Part shown: piece after piece, positions 47,121-59,660 of the stretch
Layout of the letters: each line of letters begins with the position of its first letter
How positions within the stretch are numbered: the first letter of the stretch is position 1
Assembly: GCA_050084985.1 (NCBI GenBank)
Contig: JBITNC010000001.1
Span: 37,386,001 to 37,450,000 of the forward strand
From: Nageia nagi
Lineage: Eukaryota > Pinophyta
DNA: 64,000 nucleotides
Reading direction: 5' to 3'
The notes under the pieces: generated by a model
What the model saw: only the letters and a program-made list of their open reading frames with translations
The model's database searches: none
What the model was told of the DNA's origin: nothing
Made by a program: the position numbers and the translations under genes

Positions 47121-50100
47121 CAGAAGTGTAGGTGTGTCCTATTTTTGGTGCTCATAAGATGATGTTGAGAGACAATGGTAGTATGGAGTGATGTTATTAA
47201 AACCACCTATCAAAGATATCCAATAGGAATTGTCAACCCATATCCCTCCTTTTATACCTACAAGAACATGAAAAAGAGATGAGGGATGATAATACCAATA
47301 ATAATAAATCATTTGTATTACCAAGATATGTTTAGATATAATAATGATCAATGATGACACTTGATACTTAGAATATATTATAATACTTTGTTAGCACATT
47401 AGTCTTGATACTTATGTAAGTAATGATTATTCTTTTAGATACCTAAAATATATTCTATTCATAAATAAGAAATGGTATTTAGGCATTTTCTATAGAAAGA
47501 TCATCAATGTGTTGATAGGAATAATGGGAATGGTTGAGTCTTATAGAAGAAAATATGGTATGAATTGCTTCATAAGTGGAGTTTCAATGGTGAAACCTAA
47601 AAATTGTATTGGTGAACAAAGGATTAGTCATTAGATCGAATGTTAGGGGTAGGTATGTTTGTAGATTGTAACTAATATTGTAAAGCTCTAGGATTTGCAT
47701 CTAGGACCTCATCAAAGGCTTTTTCACCCAGACTATAGGGATTGATATCTTCTATGGATATAACATAAGGGGAAATGATTGGAATAACTATTATAGGAAT
47801 GGAGGTTGAAGGGTTAAACATAAGTGGACTACATTTAGAAATTTCTTCTAGTTTTATTTGACATCTAATTTTCACCATCAACACTTTTTTGAATGTAGAG
47901 AGTGTAACTAAGACTATATGTGTTTCTTTTTATGAATGAAATGATCTTTCTTTTGAAAAATAAAGATATGAAAGGATAACACAATGTAGCAATATTTTGA
48001 ACAAGTAATTACAAATAATCTTAGATGCTCATTGATGCAATCCTGATATGGTTATTTTTATAGAAGTGAGTATAGTTAATTATTCAACAAGGGAGGTTGG
48101 TGATCTATAGATTGGGCTTATTATACTTTCATCAACATCCTCATTTTCACAACTTCTATGGTGCATGGTGATTAACTATTGCATGTGCAACATCCTTGCA
48201 ACCACTTGTTATCTAAAGGAGGGTACAAATATACTTAGGGTCGCTAACCAAACCAAGTGATAGATGAAAATTAATGGATAATGACTTCTTATAGATAGGT
48301 TAGGCTTAGAAAGATTAATGACTTCCCAATTTACTCTAGGTACATGGGGCCCAAATTCATCAGGTGATAAATTCATAGGCCTAAGTATTGGTTCCTACCC
48401 CTTCATTTCATCATATTAGAGTATTTAAATGGTTAGTGTACTTAGCCAATTTAAACCCTCGCTTCCCTTATGTATACTCATCCAAAATAATGAGTTTTTC
48501 CACTTTAACTACATTCGCCAATGGGGTGCATTAGAGAAGAGGGATGAACATACAGTTATATGAATGCAATACTATAATCTCACTAAAGCTAATCTAATAT
48601 CTATTGTAAAGGAAAAACCTAGTAAAAAATAAAAGAACTAAACTAGTTCCATCGTGATTGCTAAAAATGTAAGAGAAATAAATGCACTACTTTAGAACAT
48701 AAAATATCTAAGCACCTATTCTTACTAAAAAGTATAACTTGGGCTTAGATTTATAATGATTACATGTATAATCATGTTGTTCATATGGATTCCTTAGTTA
48801 TCATGTAAGTTCTAACTCTTCGTAACCTATAAACTGATACAAGGAAATAAAAAAAACTTTAAATTCACTTGCATGATTTTGAGAGTTTCTTAAGTTGTTG
48901 AAGGAGGAAGCCTTCATTAGTAGATGACCAACCCCATAAACCTACTTAAGGGATTGATAAATGAAAGTGATAATGACCATAGAAATGATAAAAATGATAG
49001 GCATTTATAATACTTGATAATGATGAGTGATAATGAATGTTGATATTGATTCTAATGAAGTAAACAAGGATACACCAAGGATTCTTAGCTCAAGATTTGA
49101 TGGAATGATCTTAATGATGAGTCCTAAAGAAAGAGAAAAAAATAACTATAATAGAATGATGAAGTGATAGCCCAAGTATAAAGCATGTGCACTCTAGAAT
49201 TGGGACATAGGGAGCACATCATTCTAGGGAAACTAAGAGGGAAGTACAATGTGCTTTCAATAGCCTCTCTAGGAATAGAAGTAAGCAAAGCAAGATCAAG
49301 GATGCAAGAACTTGCAATACTAAATTTATCTTTGATGATGAGCTCCCATAAGAAAGAGAAAAAAAGAAGAACATGAATGAGCTTAAAAGCTCAAAAAACA
49401 CCTCCAAATATGCTCCACCAGCTTGATACTTGAATGATATTACAATTTTGTGTGCTAAAATGACCCAATTAATGTTCTATTTATAGGTGAAGAGTAGCAT
49501 GCTCCAACCTTATATCTGGTGGAAAAATAGTTGATTGAGATTAAGAGATGGTCTTATTAGTTACAAAATGATGATGATCATCAATCAAAATTGTGAAACA
49601 AAGGACCAAGATGAGAGCATAACACTTTGACATAGATAAAGGAGCTTCATAAAATATTTTCCATCTAATAGCTCAAATTAATCAAAGGAGTTAATGATGA
49701 TAGTGGTGGTTACAATATGTGTTTTCTATGCATTTTGAAGGGCAAAAATATCATTAAATATGTGATTAAGGTGCTAATTATATTTAACTCAAATTAAGAT
49801 TGATTAGTGTGATGAAGGATATTTTAATAATGATTATGATAAGATGAAGGTTAATTAGCAAATAAAATTGATTAAGGGATAGAAGGTGTTATATTCATGT
49901 ACCTAAAATAATCATAGCAATAAAAAAAATTGAATGAAAAATAGAAAATATAAAACACTTAAAAATAGGCAACTCTTGACCTTGGACAGATTTAGTGACA
50001 CAACATGGTATGATCCTAAGCCTAGTATTCCATGTGTGCCTTTGAAAAGTCATGTAGAACTATGTTTTGAGACCCTTCTTGTATTTGGAGGTGGTTGAAC

Positions 50101-50280
50101 CTTTTTAGGAACCCCTTGAAAACCCTAAGTAGGATGACATGGTATCCTGTGACTAAAGTTGTATGCAGTATGAGTGGTGGGGGAGAGGAGTTGGGTGACC
50201 ATATATGTGTGGAGGTAAAATTATGAAAGAGAAGTGCCAATGGAAAGGAGATAATGGGATCCTAATAGAGAGATTAAAGG
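47121..50280. other. Anonymous decayed repeat DNA, with an LTR-like promoter on the minus strand
   Basis: At about 49475-49486 the minus strand reads CTATAAATAGAACATT, like the TATA box of an LTR, followed by a G/T-rich transcribed-type region toward 49200. Open readings (47672-47884 and 50022-50240 on the minus strand) match nothing I know. No integrase or RT. Confidence 0.3.
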
Positions 50281-53050
50281 AGGTATAATGCTTAGAGGTG
50301 TTATGTTTTAGTGTAGTTGGAGTAGGGCTAGCACCTATGATTGAGCAATAGGTTTAATGATGCACCAATTTCTCCCTAGACTTAGAGGGAGTTTCAAGGT
50401 TTTATGGAGATATTTGAAGCTGATAGTTATAGATTATGGATAAGAGCACACCTTAAACTCACCATAGGTTTTAGAGTGGTACTCCTATAGAGTGTTGGGC
50501 TACAAAGACTTACTTTCTTATATGGTTGAAAACTTGAGGCAAGCTGTTTTGTAGTAAAACCCTCTTCATGTTGTTAAATCTTCTTACCCTCTATTTTACC
50601 TTTGGAAACCTTAGGAGGGTTTCAAATTCAAACTATTAAATTATTGGAAGGAGAGGGGATCTCCTTTGAGAAGTTATCCAAGATGATCTCTCCAAAGATA
50701 ATCTTAAGAGACCATCTCTAGAACTTTTATTTTCTAATGTTATTTATTTTGTATGGTTATTTTCTCAAGGTGACTTCAATCCTAGGTTTTGATGCTTTTG
50801 GCCTTGATCCCTACTCTAAGATGTGGTAAATCTTCAAAGGTAGGGAGATGGTCTCTAATGCGTGGTAGATCTCAAAGGGGCTCCACTCAGATTTAAATAA
50901 TATCCTTGATGGAGGGACTGCATGTATTAGTTTATTTTTCTCATGTTATTTTTCTACCCTTCTCTTGGTTGTTTTATTTATAGATTGCATTGAATATGTC
51001 CTTTATATATATTTTGTATAGGGTTCTCATGGAGACCCTATTAGATGTTTTAATTTTCATACTTTTTTTATGAGTTCATTGAAAGTGAAAAGATTGTAAA
51101 AGGTTTGGGGTCCTTTCAAAACCCTTATTTGTACCCTATATATATATATTTTAAAAATATGTTAGTAAAATCAAAACAAAATCATAGAAAATCATCCCAA
51201 AATCATTTAATAAAAATAATAAAGAAAAAACTATATATCTTTACAACTAATGGATAAGAGGGGATCACAGTATGATTGCTAAAATGTTTAAAACATAAAA
51301 TAAACCCCAAATTGAACATGAACAAGTTACCTAATGTTTATTAAATGTTAAACCTCATTAGGATTTTGAATAAGCTTAGAGATGTTATTTAGTGGATTTC
51401 CTATTATGTTTATGTTGTTTGATTTAATGAAGCATCAAAGAGTTAGCAAATTTAAAAGGACTTTATCTTTTTCATACAAGGGAGATAGTCTCATGGATAT
51501 ATAACTCCTTGACATTTAAGAAGTAACTCAAAGAATGAACCAAATAACATATGCAATGGTAAAAAACCATTATTTTATACCTTGATGGGCATGCTATGGA
51601 GCTAAATGATGGAGTATTTTATATAAAATATTAATAACAATTGTCATGAATTTAAAGTTTATTTCTAGTTATTGTTTAGAGGTTTTAACAAACATCATCA
51701 TATTATGCTCGATTGGGTTCAAGAATTTTGTTTTAATGATTTACTTTCATTGGGTGGGTGTGAGTGATTGTGGTCAATTGTACTTGGGAGTATTCTTATT
51801 TTTCTTATAATATCTATATATTTATCTTAAGATCATTTGACATTTTTTCCTTTTTGTGAAACCACAAGGTTGTGGGCATTTATTATTTGAAAAATGTTAT
51901 TATTAGGTGTGTGTCATTCTCAAACTTGTAACACAAAATGAGAAAAGAGAAAAATATGTATAATGAAATCAATATCAAGTAAGGTTATAAAAGTTATGGA
52001 TGTCGTTGGTCATGAAATGGTAATTCAAATGGATAAACTATCTCAAGATAGAAAGATTGATAATGGAGGAAAAATGGTTATAGATGGTTTAGAAAAAATC
52101 AAGCAACATATTCTTGCAATTGAGTTTGAATTCTTGTAACCACAACTCATATTAGAAGTACAATAAAACTATAAGCACTCTAGCATAATTTGCATGGAAA
52201 TGGACTTTGCATGGAATGCAGGAGATAAGTTTTTTCATTTGTAGGAAAGTAGATTGGCTTATTTGGATAATGAGATTATGAAAGGTGGCTCAAGGAGGTG
52301 GTGAGGTTGATTTATATGGATTTTGTTATTTTCATGATTTTGTGTTTAAATTCCACATATGATTATGATGTGAGAGGTTTGTGAAATTATGATTATAGGT
52401 TTAAATATTACATTAGTGGATTAATGCAATATTAATATAATGTAATGATTTAAAACTAAAGTACTTATTTTATTATGTATAACATTAATGTAACCATATT
52501 GTATTTTATGTAATTAAAAAAATAATAATACAGTTTCACATTCTTCTATTTATTAATATAGATTTTTTTATTTTTTATTTTCATATGATTACTTTTTTTT
52601 TATTCATACATTAAAATAATAAATACCTTCATCAACATTAATATTCTATTTTTTTATTTTTCAACAATCTAAAAAAAACTAAAAAATATAATTTCTTTAA
52701 CATCCTAAATATAACTAATCATGAAAAGCTATATATCTTATATACCTAATTATGTACCCTCATACAAAATAATAACCTTCCATTTCAACATAAAAAATCA
52801 AAAAGAAAGGAAAAACATTCTTATACAATCATAACACTTTCATTTTATTGTTTTATTATTAGAATTCTGTCATTTTATATTCTCATGTAAGATAAACCTG
52901 TGTAAAATTAATGCAAACTCAAGTGACCTAGGTTTCACTATATGGTCAATTTTAGTCACACAAACACAACCGATCGCCATTCAAAGGACCTTCTATGAAT
53001 CAAAGAATTCGTCTAAAATAATGTGACAATTATTAGTTGCCCCAAAAAAA
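50281..53050. other. Anonymous AT-rich DNA
   Basis: 50700-51150 is T/G-rich and ends in GTACCCTATATATATAT, somewhat like a LINE 3' end, but this is not certain. 52440-52860 is extremely AT-rich. Nothing coding is convincing. Confidence 0.3.
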
Positions 53051-53256
53051 TCAACAGCCAGAGATAAGGGTCCATAGCAAAAATGGTTAGCCTGCCCTGC
53101 GGAAATTTTGAGCTCTGCACCAACTAGCTACTCTAGCTGCCCCATATCTATGTCAAAATCTTGTCTTTCTGTGTACGAGTCAACTGTTCTGAATGAGTCC
53201 TGGATTGCCAACTTCACGGAAATTAAAACAATGATGGTCATGAAAGATGTTATGTC

Positions 53257-54527
53257 TTATCGTGCTTCTTCAAATGTGGAGGTTATGAATTTCTTGTCAG
53301 CATGCATTTGGTCATGCCATTGTTGGGAAGTAATAAAAATCTTTGACAGCCTCCCACATACCTCATATCAGGTCTCTTACCGGGATCAGTATCCACACAA
53401 GAAACAACCAGTCTAGCAACTCTCTCTGCACAATCCACAGGAAAAGAATCCTTGAGCTTGGGATCCATCCACATTCTTACCCTGCCTGTACAGTCCCCTA
53501 TCTCATCTTCAGAAAAAATCGTATTTACACTCTCTATCAGAGAAAACCCTCTGCAGCTGCCTGTTGGGCTTGGTGACATATCTCACAGACTCATGCCCAG
53601 TCAGAAGCTCCAGCAGAATCATCCCAAAGGCATACACATCATTCTTCTGAGACATAATCCCAGTGCCAACATATTCAGGAGCCATGTACCCATGCGTACC
53701 TGTTATCTTCATGCTTCTGGCCTTTTTAGGAAATTTCAAGCCCTGAGGGCTTCCCCCTTCCTCTTCTGTGATTTCACCAGACACACCCTTGTCTTTAGAT
53801 GAGCTACCGTCTTCGTCGGTGTCATGAACATCATATTCTCCAGCCAAATAGGAGGCTCCGTGATGATGATGCTGCTGGATTTCAAATAATTGTGCACATA
53901 GTTGATGATGGTGTAATGGTGCATGTATTCTAGGGCCTGTGCAACATCCACAGCAATCTGCATTCTGGAAATCCACGTATTGAGCACCTTGTATCCAGGC
54001 ATCCTGGTGCTCCTGAGGCAGTCTGCCAGGCTGGATCCATGGACATATTCATAGACCAGGTACATTTGTTCACCTTCACAGCAGCCCCCCAAGAGGTTGA
54101 TTATGTTGACATGTTGGGCACTACAGATTTGTCTCACTTTTGACCTGAAATCCATGATGTTGTTCACTTTCCTCATTGTAATGGCGACTGTCTTGCCCCT
54201 CACATTTGACTTCCAAACAGAGGACTTCCCAACCCTTCCTGTATTAAATTGGTTTGTGGCCGCTGCGATCTCGTGGAATCTATAAAGAATGGGGTTGTCA
54301 GGGAGGACCGACTCTCTGAGACTGGAGAGGGAGGTTCTCGTTCCATTGCTTCTGGAGACCTCGGAAAACTGGCTGCCGGAAGTGTCATTAAGTTCTGTGC
54401 TTCTGCTGGGGGCAATGGCAATATCTCCTGAGAATCCGAATCGGGGTTTGGATTTCTTTTTTATGACTGCAGGTTTAGGCTTAGGCTTTGGCTCTTCCAC
54501 CATGTGGAGGTGGAAGTTCTTGCACAT
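53257..54527 (-). pseudogene. Receptor-like (pseudo)kinase, broken by three frameshifts
   Basis: It starts MCKNFHLHMVEEPKPKPKP at 54527. A Ser/Thr-rich N-terminus (RTSLSSLRESVLPDNPILY) precedes the kinase domain: FHEIAAATNQFN, VWKSNVRGKTVAITMRKV (VAIK lysine replaced by Thr), [50 protein letters not shown] and [16 protein letters not shown] (HRD degenerate). A deletion near 53850 removes the DFG region and shifts frame. The protein resumes [15 protein letters not shown] and [38 protein letters not shown] one-base insertion lies at about 53543. Then come GRVRMWMDPKLKDSFPVDCA and DPGKRPDM, another shift at about 53352, and a tail ending EEAR at 53257. It resembles the small Arabidopsis kinase group of At3g57120, from memory. 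No signal peptide or membrane segment is seen. Confidence 0.8.
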
Positions 54528-55110
54528 GCTTTACCTTCCCATCATATTGAAAAACATCAGTCTAATTCCTATCAAAACTACAGAGAATGCAGAGAACTTC
54601 GTACCTGAAAATGATTAGTGTAGTAAGAAGCCTCTAAGCTTGAGAATGCCGTTGACAAGCATACGTGGGATGAACACAAAGCATACTGCTGTTTAATCTA
54701 TCGGAGAAATTTGGATCACAACAGTCCGAGGCCCCTGGCACCCACATCATAACACCCAAATCATAACATTCTTCAATCGGGGAAGATGGGAATAAGTAGA
54801 GGAGATCAAATTGCACACCGGAAATTCACGCAAAGGTTAACTGTCTTGTGAGTTGGAAGGGAGCGGTTGGCATCCGTAAGAAGCACTTCAGCGTAGTAAT
54901 TAATCACTACGTCAGCTTGCATGGGAGGGACTATCCACGTTATGGAAGGAGTCGGCAGAGGTAAACGTGAATAAGCCCAAATGCATAACTGACTACTCCG
55001 GGAGGCTTCCAGGAATTCAGCTCATACATTTTGTTCGGTGAGAGAATCGGTGGGCGAAGCCTCTCCAGCCTCGGAACGTCTCCTTGCAAAGTGCGACACA
55101 TGTGATAAGT
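54528..55110 (-). promoter_or_regulatory. 5' flank of the kinase pseudogene
   Basis: Like the coding part, this stretch is clearly less AT-rich than the surrounding repeats and shows no TE similarity, so it is probably the original upstream region. Short open readings (54634-54816, 54940-55230, minus) have no recognisable content. I could not place a TATA box with confidence. Confidence 0.4.
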
Positions 55111-55149
55111 TCGTTGGAAAAATAATTTGAGAGTAAAAAAATGTAAAAA

Positions 55150-55505
55150 AAAGGAGTTTAGTGTTTGGATTTGCAAGAGAGTGAGATTTGAATTCAAGCT
55201 ATTGGTTTCAGAGTCTAATGTATTAACCATTATATTATGGTATCCATGATAAAATTGATAGCTGGTAGATCTTCGAGAATCATATGATGATCTTAGACAA
55301 TTGTTTGATGATTTTTTTTTTTTTTTTTTTAAATAAGAAAATCTTTTGACGATTTTCGAGAATTATCATGTGATTCTTCTTAATTCTACAATGTTAGAAA
55401 AATGTTGGATCTCACCATTGTCTATTGTAATGTCCGAGAAATCATTACAATGTCAAGAGAAATCATTCATGCAAGTTGGATATGCTTTACCCTATCAAGT
55501 GCAGG
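55150..55505 (-). mobile_element. SINE-like unit with tRNA-Gln-type head, copy 1
   Basis: Minus strand: GGATACCATAATATAATGG, then TTAATACATTAGACTCTGAA, then GAATTCAAATCTC. This follows a plant tRNA-Gln(CUG): box A around 55242-55221, anticodon-loop word CTCTGAA near 55213-55207, box B at 55195-55183. The acceptor stem is not maintained, and flanking sequence is shared with copy 2, so it is a tRNA-derived repeat and not a functional tRNA. It contains a T-run at about 55313-55330. Confidence 0.6.
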
Positions 55506-55599
55506 TCGAGAATCCACAATAACTAGTTTGTATGCTTAAGCCACAAACAAACTAGTTAAGTGTTGGATATAGCCAGATGATTTTCCTCCATGAAAAAAA

Positions 55600-55985
55600 A
55601 GACAGTTAAGTGTTGGATTCGCAAGAGGCAAAAGGCTTTGGTGAGATTTGAACTCGAGCTATTGAGTTTAGATTCCAATGGTTTAACTACTATACCATAG
55701 CATCAATGATGAAATTGAAAAAGGATATCAGTCTTATTTTGAAAAAATAAATTATGGATAATTACTTAACCATTCTCTAAAGACATAAAGATTTTTTTAA
55801 TAAGGAGAATCGTGTGTGAATCTCGAGGATCATAGTGCGATTCTCCTTAACCTACAATATTGGAAAATGCTAGACCACACCATTGTTGGTCATTCCTTGT
55901 CTAACATTATCAAAGAAACCCATTCATGAGGGGGGGTTGATGTGAAGGCTAGATATGCTTTGCCATATTACTGTGGGAAAATTAT
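55600..55985 (-). mobile_element. SINE-like unit with tRNA-Gln-type head, copy 2
   Basis: The minus strand reads CTATGGTATAGTAGTTAAACC (box A, about 55700-55680) and GAGTTCAAATCTC (box B, 55655-55643). It is 460 bp from copy 1 in the same orientation, and the downstream bodies share CGAGxATCATxxTGxGATTCT, ACAATxTTxGAAAAATGxT and TTGGATATGCTTTxCC words. Two tandem copies suggest a local duplication or paired insertion. The anticodon position reads CTA rather than CTG. Confidence 0.55.
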
Positions 55986-56159
55986 CATTAATTTTGTAAT
56001 TTAATTATAGGGTTTGCAAAGGAATTTCATTAATAATAAATTCCAATAAAAAATTTTGAATTTTTATTATTGGATGAATTTAATTTTATTTAGTAATATG
56101 GTATAAAATGTTATATTATTTTAATTGATATAAACAATATATAATAGTTACTATTTAAT

Positions 56160-57060
56160 GATGTGAAGGGAATAGACAGCAAGTGGGTGTTAAAATTTTC
56201 AAGTTGAAAAAGGAAGGCTTAATCTCTTCCTCTTCACATGTTGTGGATATGCTAAATACAATAAATGGTAGGGCACATCCTTTAGGCCAAGACATGGCAT
56301 TGCAATGCACATCATAGATGTTGAACGGAGGCTCCCATAGTCTCTTTGATGCTTTTAAAACCCTAATAGGGCAGTTCATAAGCATATATCTATGTGTATC
56401 TATTGTGATATGCTTGGCTCATGAAGGATCTCACTCATAGTTAACACCCTAGGTACCCAACATCCTTCAAAAGGACTCTTTGAGTACCGTAAATGTTGGA
56501 TGTTCCTATAGTAAGAGGAGGAAATAAAAAATTGGTATGCCTAGAAAGCTACCATATTGAAGCTCTGAGAACCTTAGGTAACCCATCTTGCCTTCCTCTG
56601 TAGTGCTAATCGAGGAAAAACTTTTGATGTGAATGAGGTCGAATGCAACTCCCAAGTGGCTTTGATGGAAGAGAATCCCAAAGACACAAAATTTAATTCT
56701 AAAAACTTTCCTCCCTGGTAAAGTCTATAAACAACTAAGCTTAGTTCATAAGTAAATCTAAATTAGCCATTCACTTTAAGATTTTATCCTAAGAATAGTA
56801 TCAAATGTTTTTTTTTAAATTACAAACAAGTAAATAGATCTTATTTATCATTTTAGTGATTTTCAATAATAACTCGAAAAGTGAAGAGGTAATCGATTGT
56901 TGAATGTTTGCTTCTAAAATTGACTTGTCCTTTAGCTTTTAAATTATTATTATTAAGCCAAATACTAATTTTATTTTCTATAATACTACCATAGAGTTTG
57001 GCAAGAAGAGGACTTATCATAATAGTTCTATAATTTGATAGGTTGCTTTTATCCAATTTT
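56160..57060 (-). pseudogene. Non-LTR retrotransposon reverse transcriptase fragment
   Basis: The minus strand from 57056 reads DKSNLSNYRTIMISPLLAKL, GSIIENKISIWLNNN, GQVNFRSKHSTIDYLFTF, then a stop. With frame changes it continues FKKKHLILFLG (family FKKAFDxVPR) and YRLYQGGK. These are the fingers/palm motifs of LINE RT of the type with NYRPI(S)...QAGFR..HST.D. The catalytic YxDD region is not recognised. It has the same strand as the endonuclease relic at 59040-59660. Confidence 0.75.
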
Positions 57061-57599
57061 ATAAATAGGAACGATTAGCTATCAATCCTTTGCTTAAAGA
57101 ACTTTTTTTACTAGAAGTGTTAACAAGGGTTTGAATATGGGGAGTGAGGATAGAGATACCAATCTTCAAAATTTTGTTTGATAATCTTCTATGTCTTTGG
57201 CCTTTTCATTTGGTTGAAATGAGGTGCTACATCTTGACAAGATTCCTCTAAATTTAAAGGGGAGCAATAGTTTTTTTGAGGTAGCAATTCAACTATTTAA
57301 GTCAATTTGAGGTTCAGCTGTCATTTTTCTTAGCAAAATTATTTTTCAAAACTATTTTGGATTATGTTTACATAAATCTATAATTTTTTCTTCTTATTGA
57401 TTTAAAATAAACATTTCTTATATTTAACTAATATTTTATATTCTTTTATACTATTTTATTTATCTATATCAATTAGAGCAATTTCAATATTTCTTTCTAG
57501 CAATTTTAATATTTTTTTCAGCAATTTTGCATTCCATATCATACCATCTATTTATTTTTCTATTATTATATGTGAAATTTTTAGAAGAATTTTTGTTGT

Positions 57600-58420
57600 G
57601 CAAATAATAATTTTGAAGTGAAATGATCCAAAATTTAGATCCTCCTAGTTTTTAGAAAATTTGTGTTTAGTGTGTTCAACATATTCATTTTTTTAGCTTC
57701 GTAACGCTTCTTTTGGATCGAAAATTCAATCCAATTTGTGCAAGTTATGGTGTTTTAAAAGTTCATGTGTTTTCAGAAAAATATATACAAAAATGTAAAA
57801 AAATTATTACATAATTGTTTAGATCTCCTCATCCTCTTTTGAAACTTTTTACAATTCGTGAAACTGAATCCTTGATCAAAAGTTATTGCATCTTGAATTT
57901 GCAATTTTGTTAGTGAAATGGGGGGCATTTGGAGGCCAGATTGCATGTTTAGACTATTTACAAGTTGTCAAGTGGAATTTTCTCATTGGCTTTATCTATT
58001 GAGTGATAATTTCATGTTTTGAGTGCTTCAAAGGTGTCATCTTATTTGTAATTGGTTGTTGGGTCTAAAATTGAGCGGCCAAGGTGTTTCTTAAATATTT
58101 CTATTGGATTCTAGTTGTAAAACACTCTAAAATTGAACGCAAATTTTGTTATAAAAGGAGGCCATTTAGATGTGTTGAGGAGGAGTTTTGGAGAAAATAG
58201 TTCAATTTTATGGTGATTTTCAAAGCTGAAGGATTGTATGTGAATGTGAGAAGAGGTCTGGAGGACTATGGAGGTCTTATGTACTTGAATTCCACCTATT
58301 GTTGAAGAGAGCTTTTTTGCTGGATGTAGCCCACATTGGTGAATTAGGGTAAAGTTTGCTTGTTTCTATTGTATTTGGAGTCTAATTTTTTCTCTAGTTT
58401 TGCATATATGCTCTTTAATT
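57600..58420 (+). repeat. Possible solo LTR between LINE fragments
   Basis: GTTATAAAAGGAGGCC at about 58149-58164 looks like an LTR TATA box, and TGTAGCCCACATTGGTGAAT at about 58325 resembles the copia U5 'TGTAGCCC.ACATTGGGTGAA' segment. It separates the LINE RT (56160-57060) from its endonuclease, as an insertion would. The ends were not found. Confidence 0.35.
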
Positions 58421-58566
58421 TTTTCTTACAAGTACTTAATTAAATTTGAGTGTGGAATTATCGTGGAAGAGAATTATGTTAAATTTTAATTCTATGGTTT
58501 ATGGATCATGAAATTATTATATAAATCAATTATTGAGATATAGTTTTAGAGATATCCACTTGTTAG

Positions 58567-58655
58567 GGGGGAATTGGTAAACCTTGAGTGTGGAAACTCA
58601 TAATTATTTAAATGGAGTCCAAGGTTCAAATCCCATCCCCTACAGATAGAGATAT
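58567..58655 (+). repeat. tRNA-like sequence, probable SINE head
   Basis: TTAGGGG and CCCCTACA could pair as an acceptor stem about 80 bases apart. GAATTGGTAAACC resembles a D-arm, TTGAGTxxGGAAACTCA gives a hairpin, and AAGGTTCAAATCCCATC contains a good B-box. The T-stem does not pair well, so this is unlikely to be a working tRNA gene. Confidence 0.35.
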
Positions 58656-59039
58656 GCTCCAAATGTCATGTGTGAATGACAACAGTTCCAATTGTATAAG
58701 GTTTGAGAAGCCTTACAAAATCCTCATGAACAATACCAAGAAAAATAAAGAGTTTTAGAGGATGAGTTAAAATCATCTTGTAGATCCTTTTGGAATGCAT
58801 CACACTCATTATGATTGAAAATAGTCTTTGTAACTTTAATAGTGTTGCTATTAGAGTTGTTTGTATGCAAAAAGCTTATTTAAATGTAAAACATAAAGGT
58901 CGATGCCAAAGTCAAGTTTATGATCTATCTAAATTTCAAATTTCAAGATTTATTTGATAAGAGAAATTGAAGTGATAATATAGTCTATGGTACAATTATC
59001 ATTTTTATAAATATAAGTAAATTGATTGGATTTAGGAAA

Positions 59040-59660
59040 AAATGTAAGTCATTGTTGATAACTAGTTCTTGGCATCTAATGAGTTTCAATTATTTCTTGT
59101 CCAAAATTATTTTCAATTAGATCTTCAGAGATTTGAGAGAGCTTGTTTGTGAGGAGAGGATCTTCGTCAAGCCAAAGAGGGTCAATATTGCTAAAATATT
59201 TGTTAATGATACTCTAATTACAACTAGTTCAAGCATTAAATTCCCCAAGAAGTATTATCTCCCCCTTTTGTTTGAAACGGGTAATATCGTTGCTAAGGTT
59301 TAAAAGGGGAAAATCATTATTTAGTTTTTTTTTTTGGTAGAAGGTTAAATTGTTAGGGACAAAATAACATTAAAAAATATTAATTTATCTTTATTATTTA
59401 ATTCAAACTACATAAATTGGTTATTTAGGTCTTTCTTGACTAACTTAAAGAAATTAACTAGGGAAAACTTGTAATAGTAAGCAATCTCCCATAACCTCTG
59501 CCTATATGTCTTTTGTTCCAAAGGATATATTGAAATAGCGAGATGATTTTTTTCATGGTTGCAATTTTCAATTAGAATGATTATATCTACATTATAAGGA
59601 ATCCAACTTAGTTGAGGGCCTTTTTTCCATAGAGAGCCCTAATTATTCCATAAAAGTACC
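59040..59660 (-). pseudogene. LINE endonuclease (APE-type) fragment
   Basis: The minus strand reads GEIILLGEFNA*TSCN (about 59290-59235; family GDFNAR, here Asp to Glu and CGA to TGA), followed by DPLWLDEDPLLTNKLSQISE and LIENNFG. Upstream (59640-59560) a WNxxGSL...ETCNHE-like stretch matches the endonuclease N-terminal part. Many stops. It belongs with the RT piece at 56160-57060. Confidence 0.65.

Noticed and set aside
53108-53802. Plus-strand open readings over the kinase locus
   Set aside because: They are shadows of the minus-strand kinase frames, which carry all recognisable motifs.
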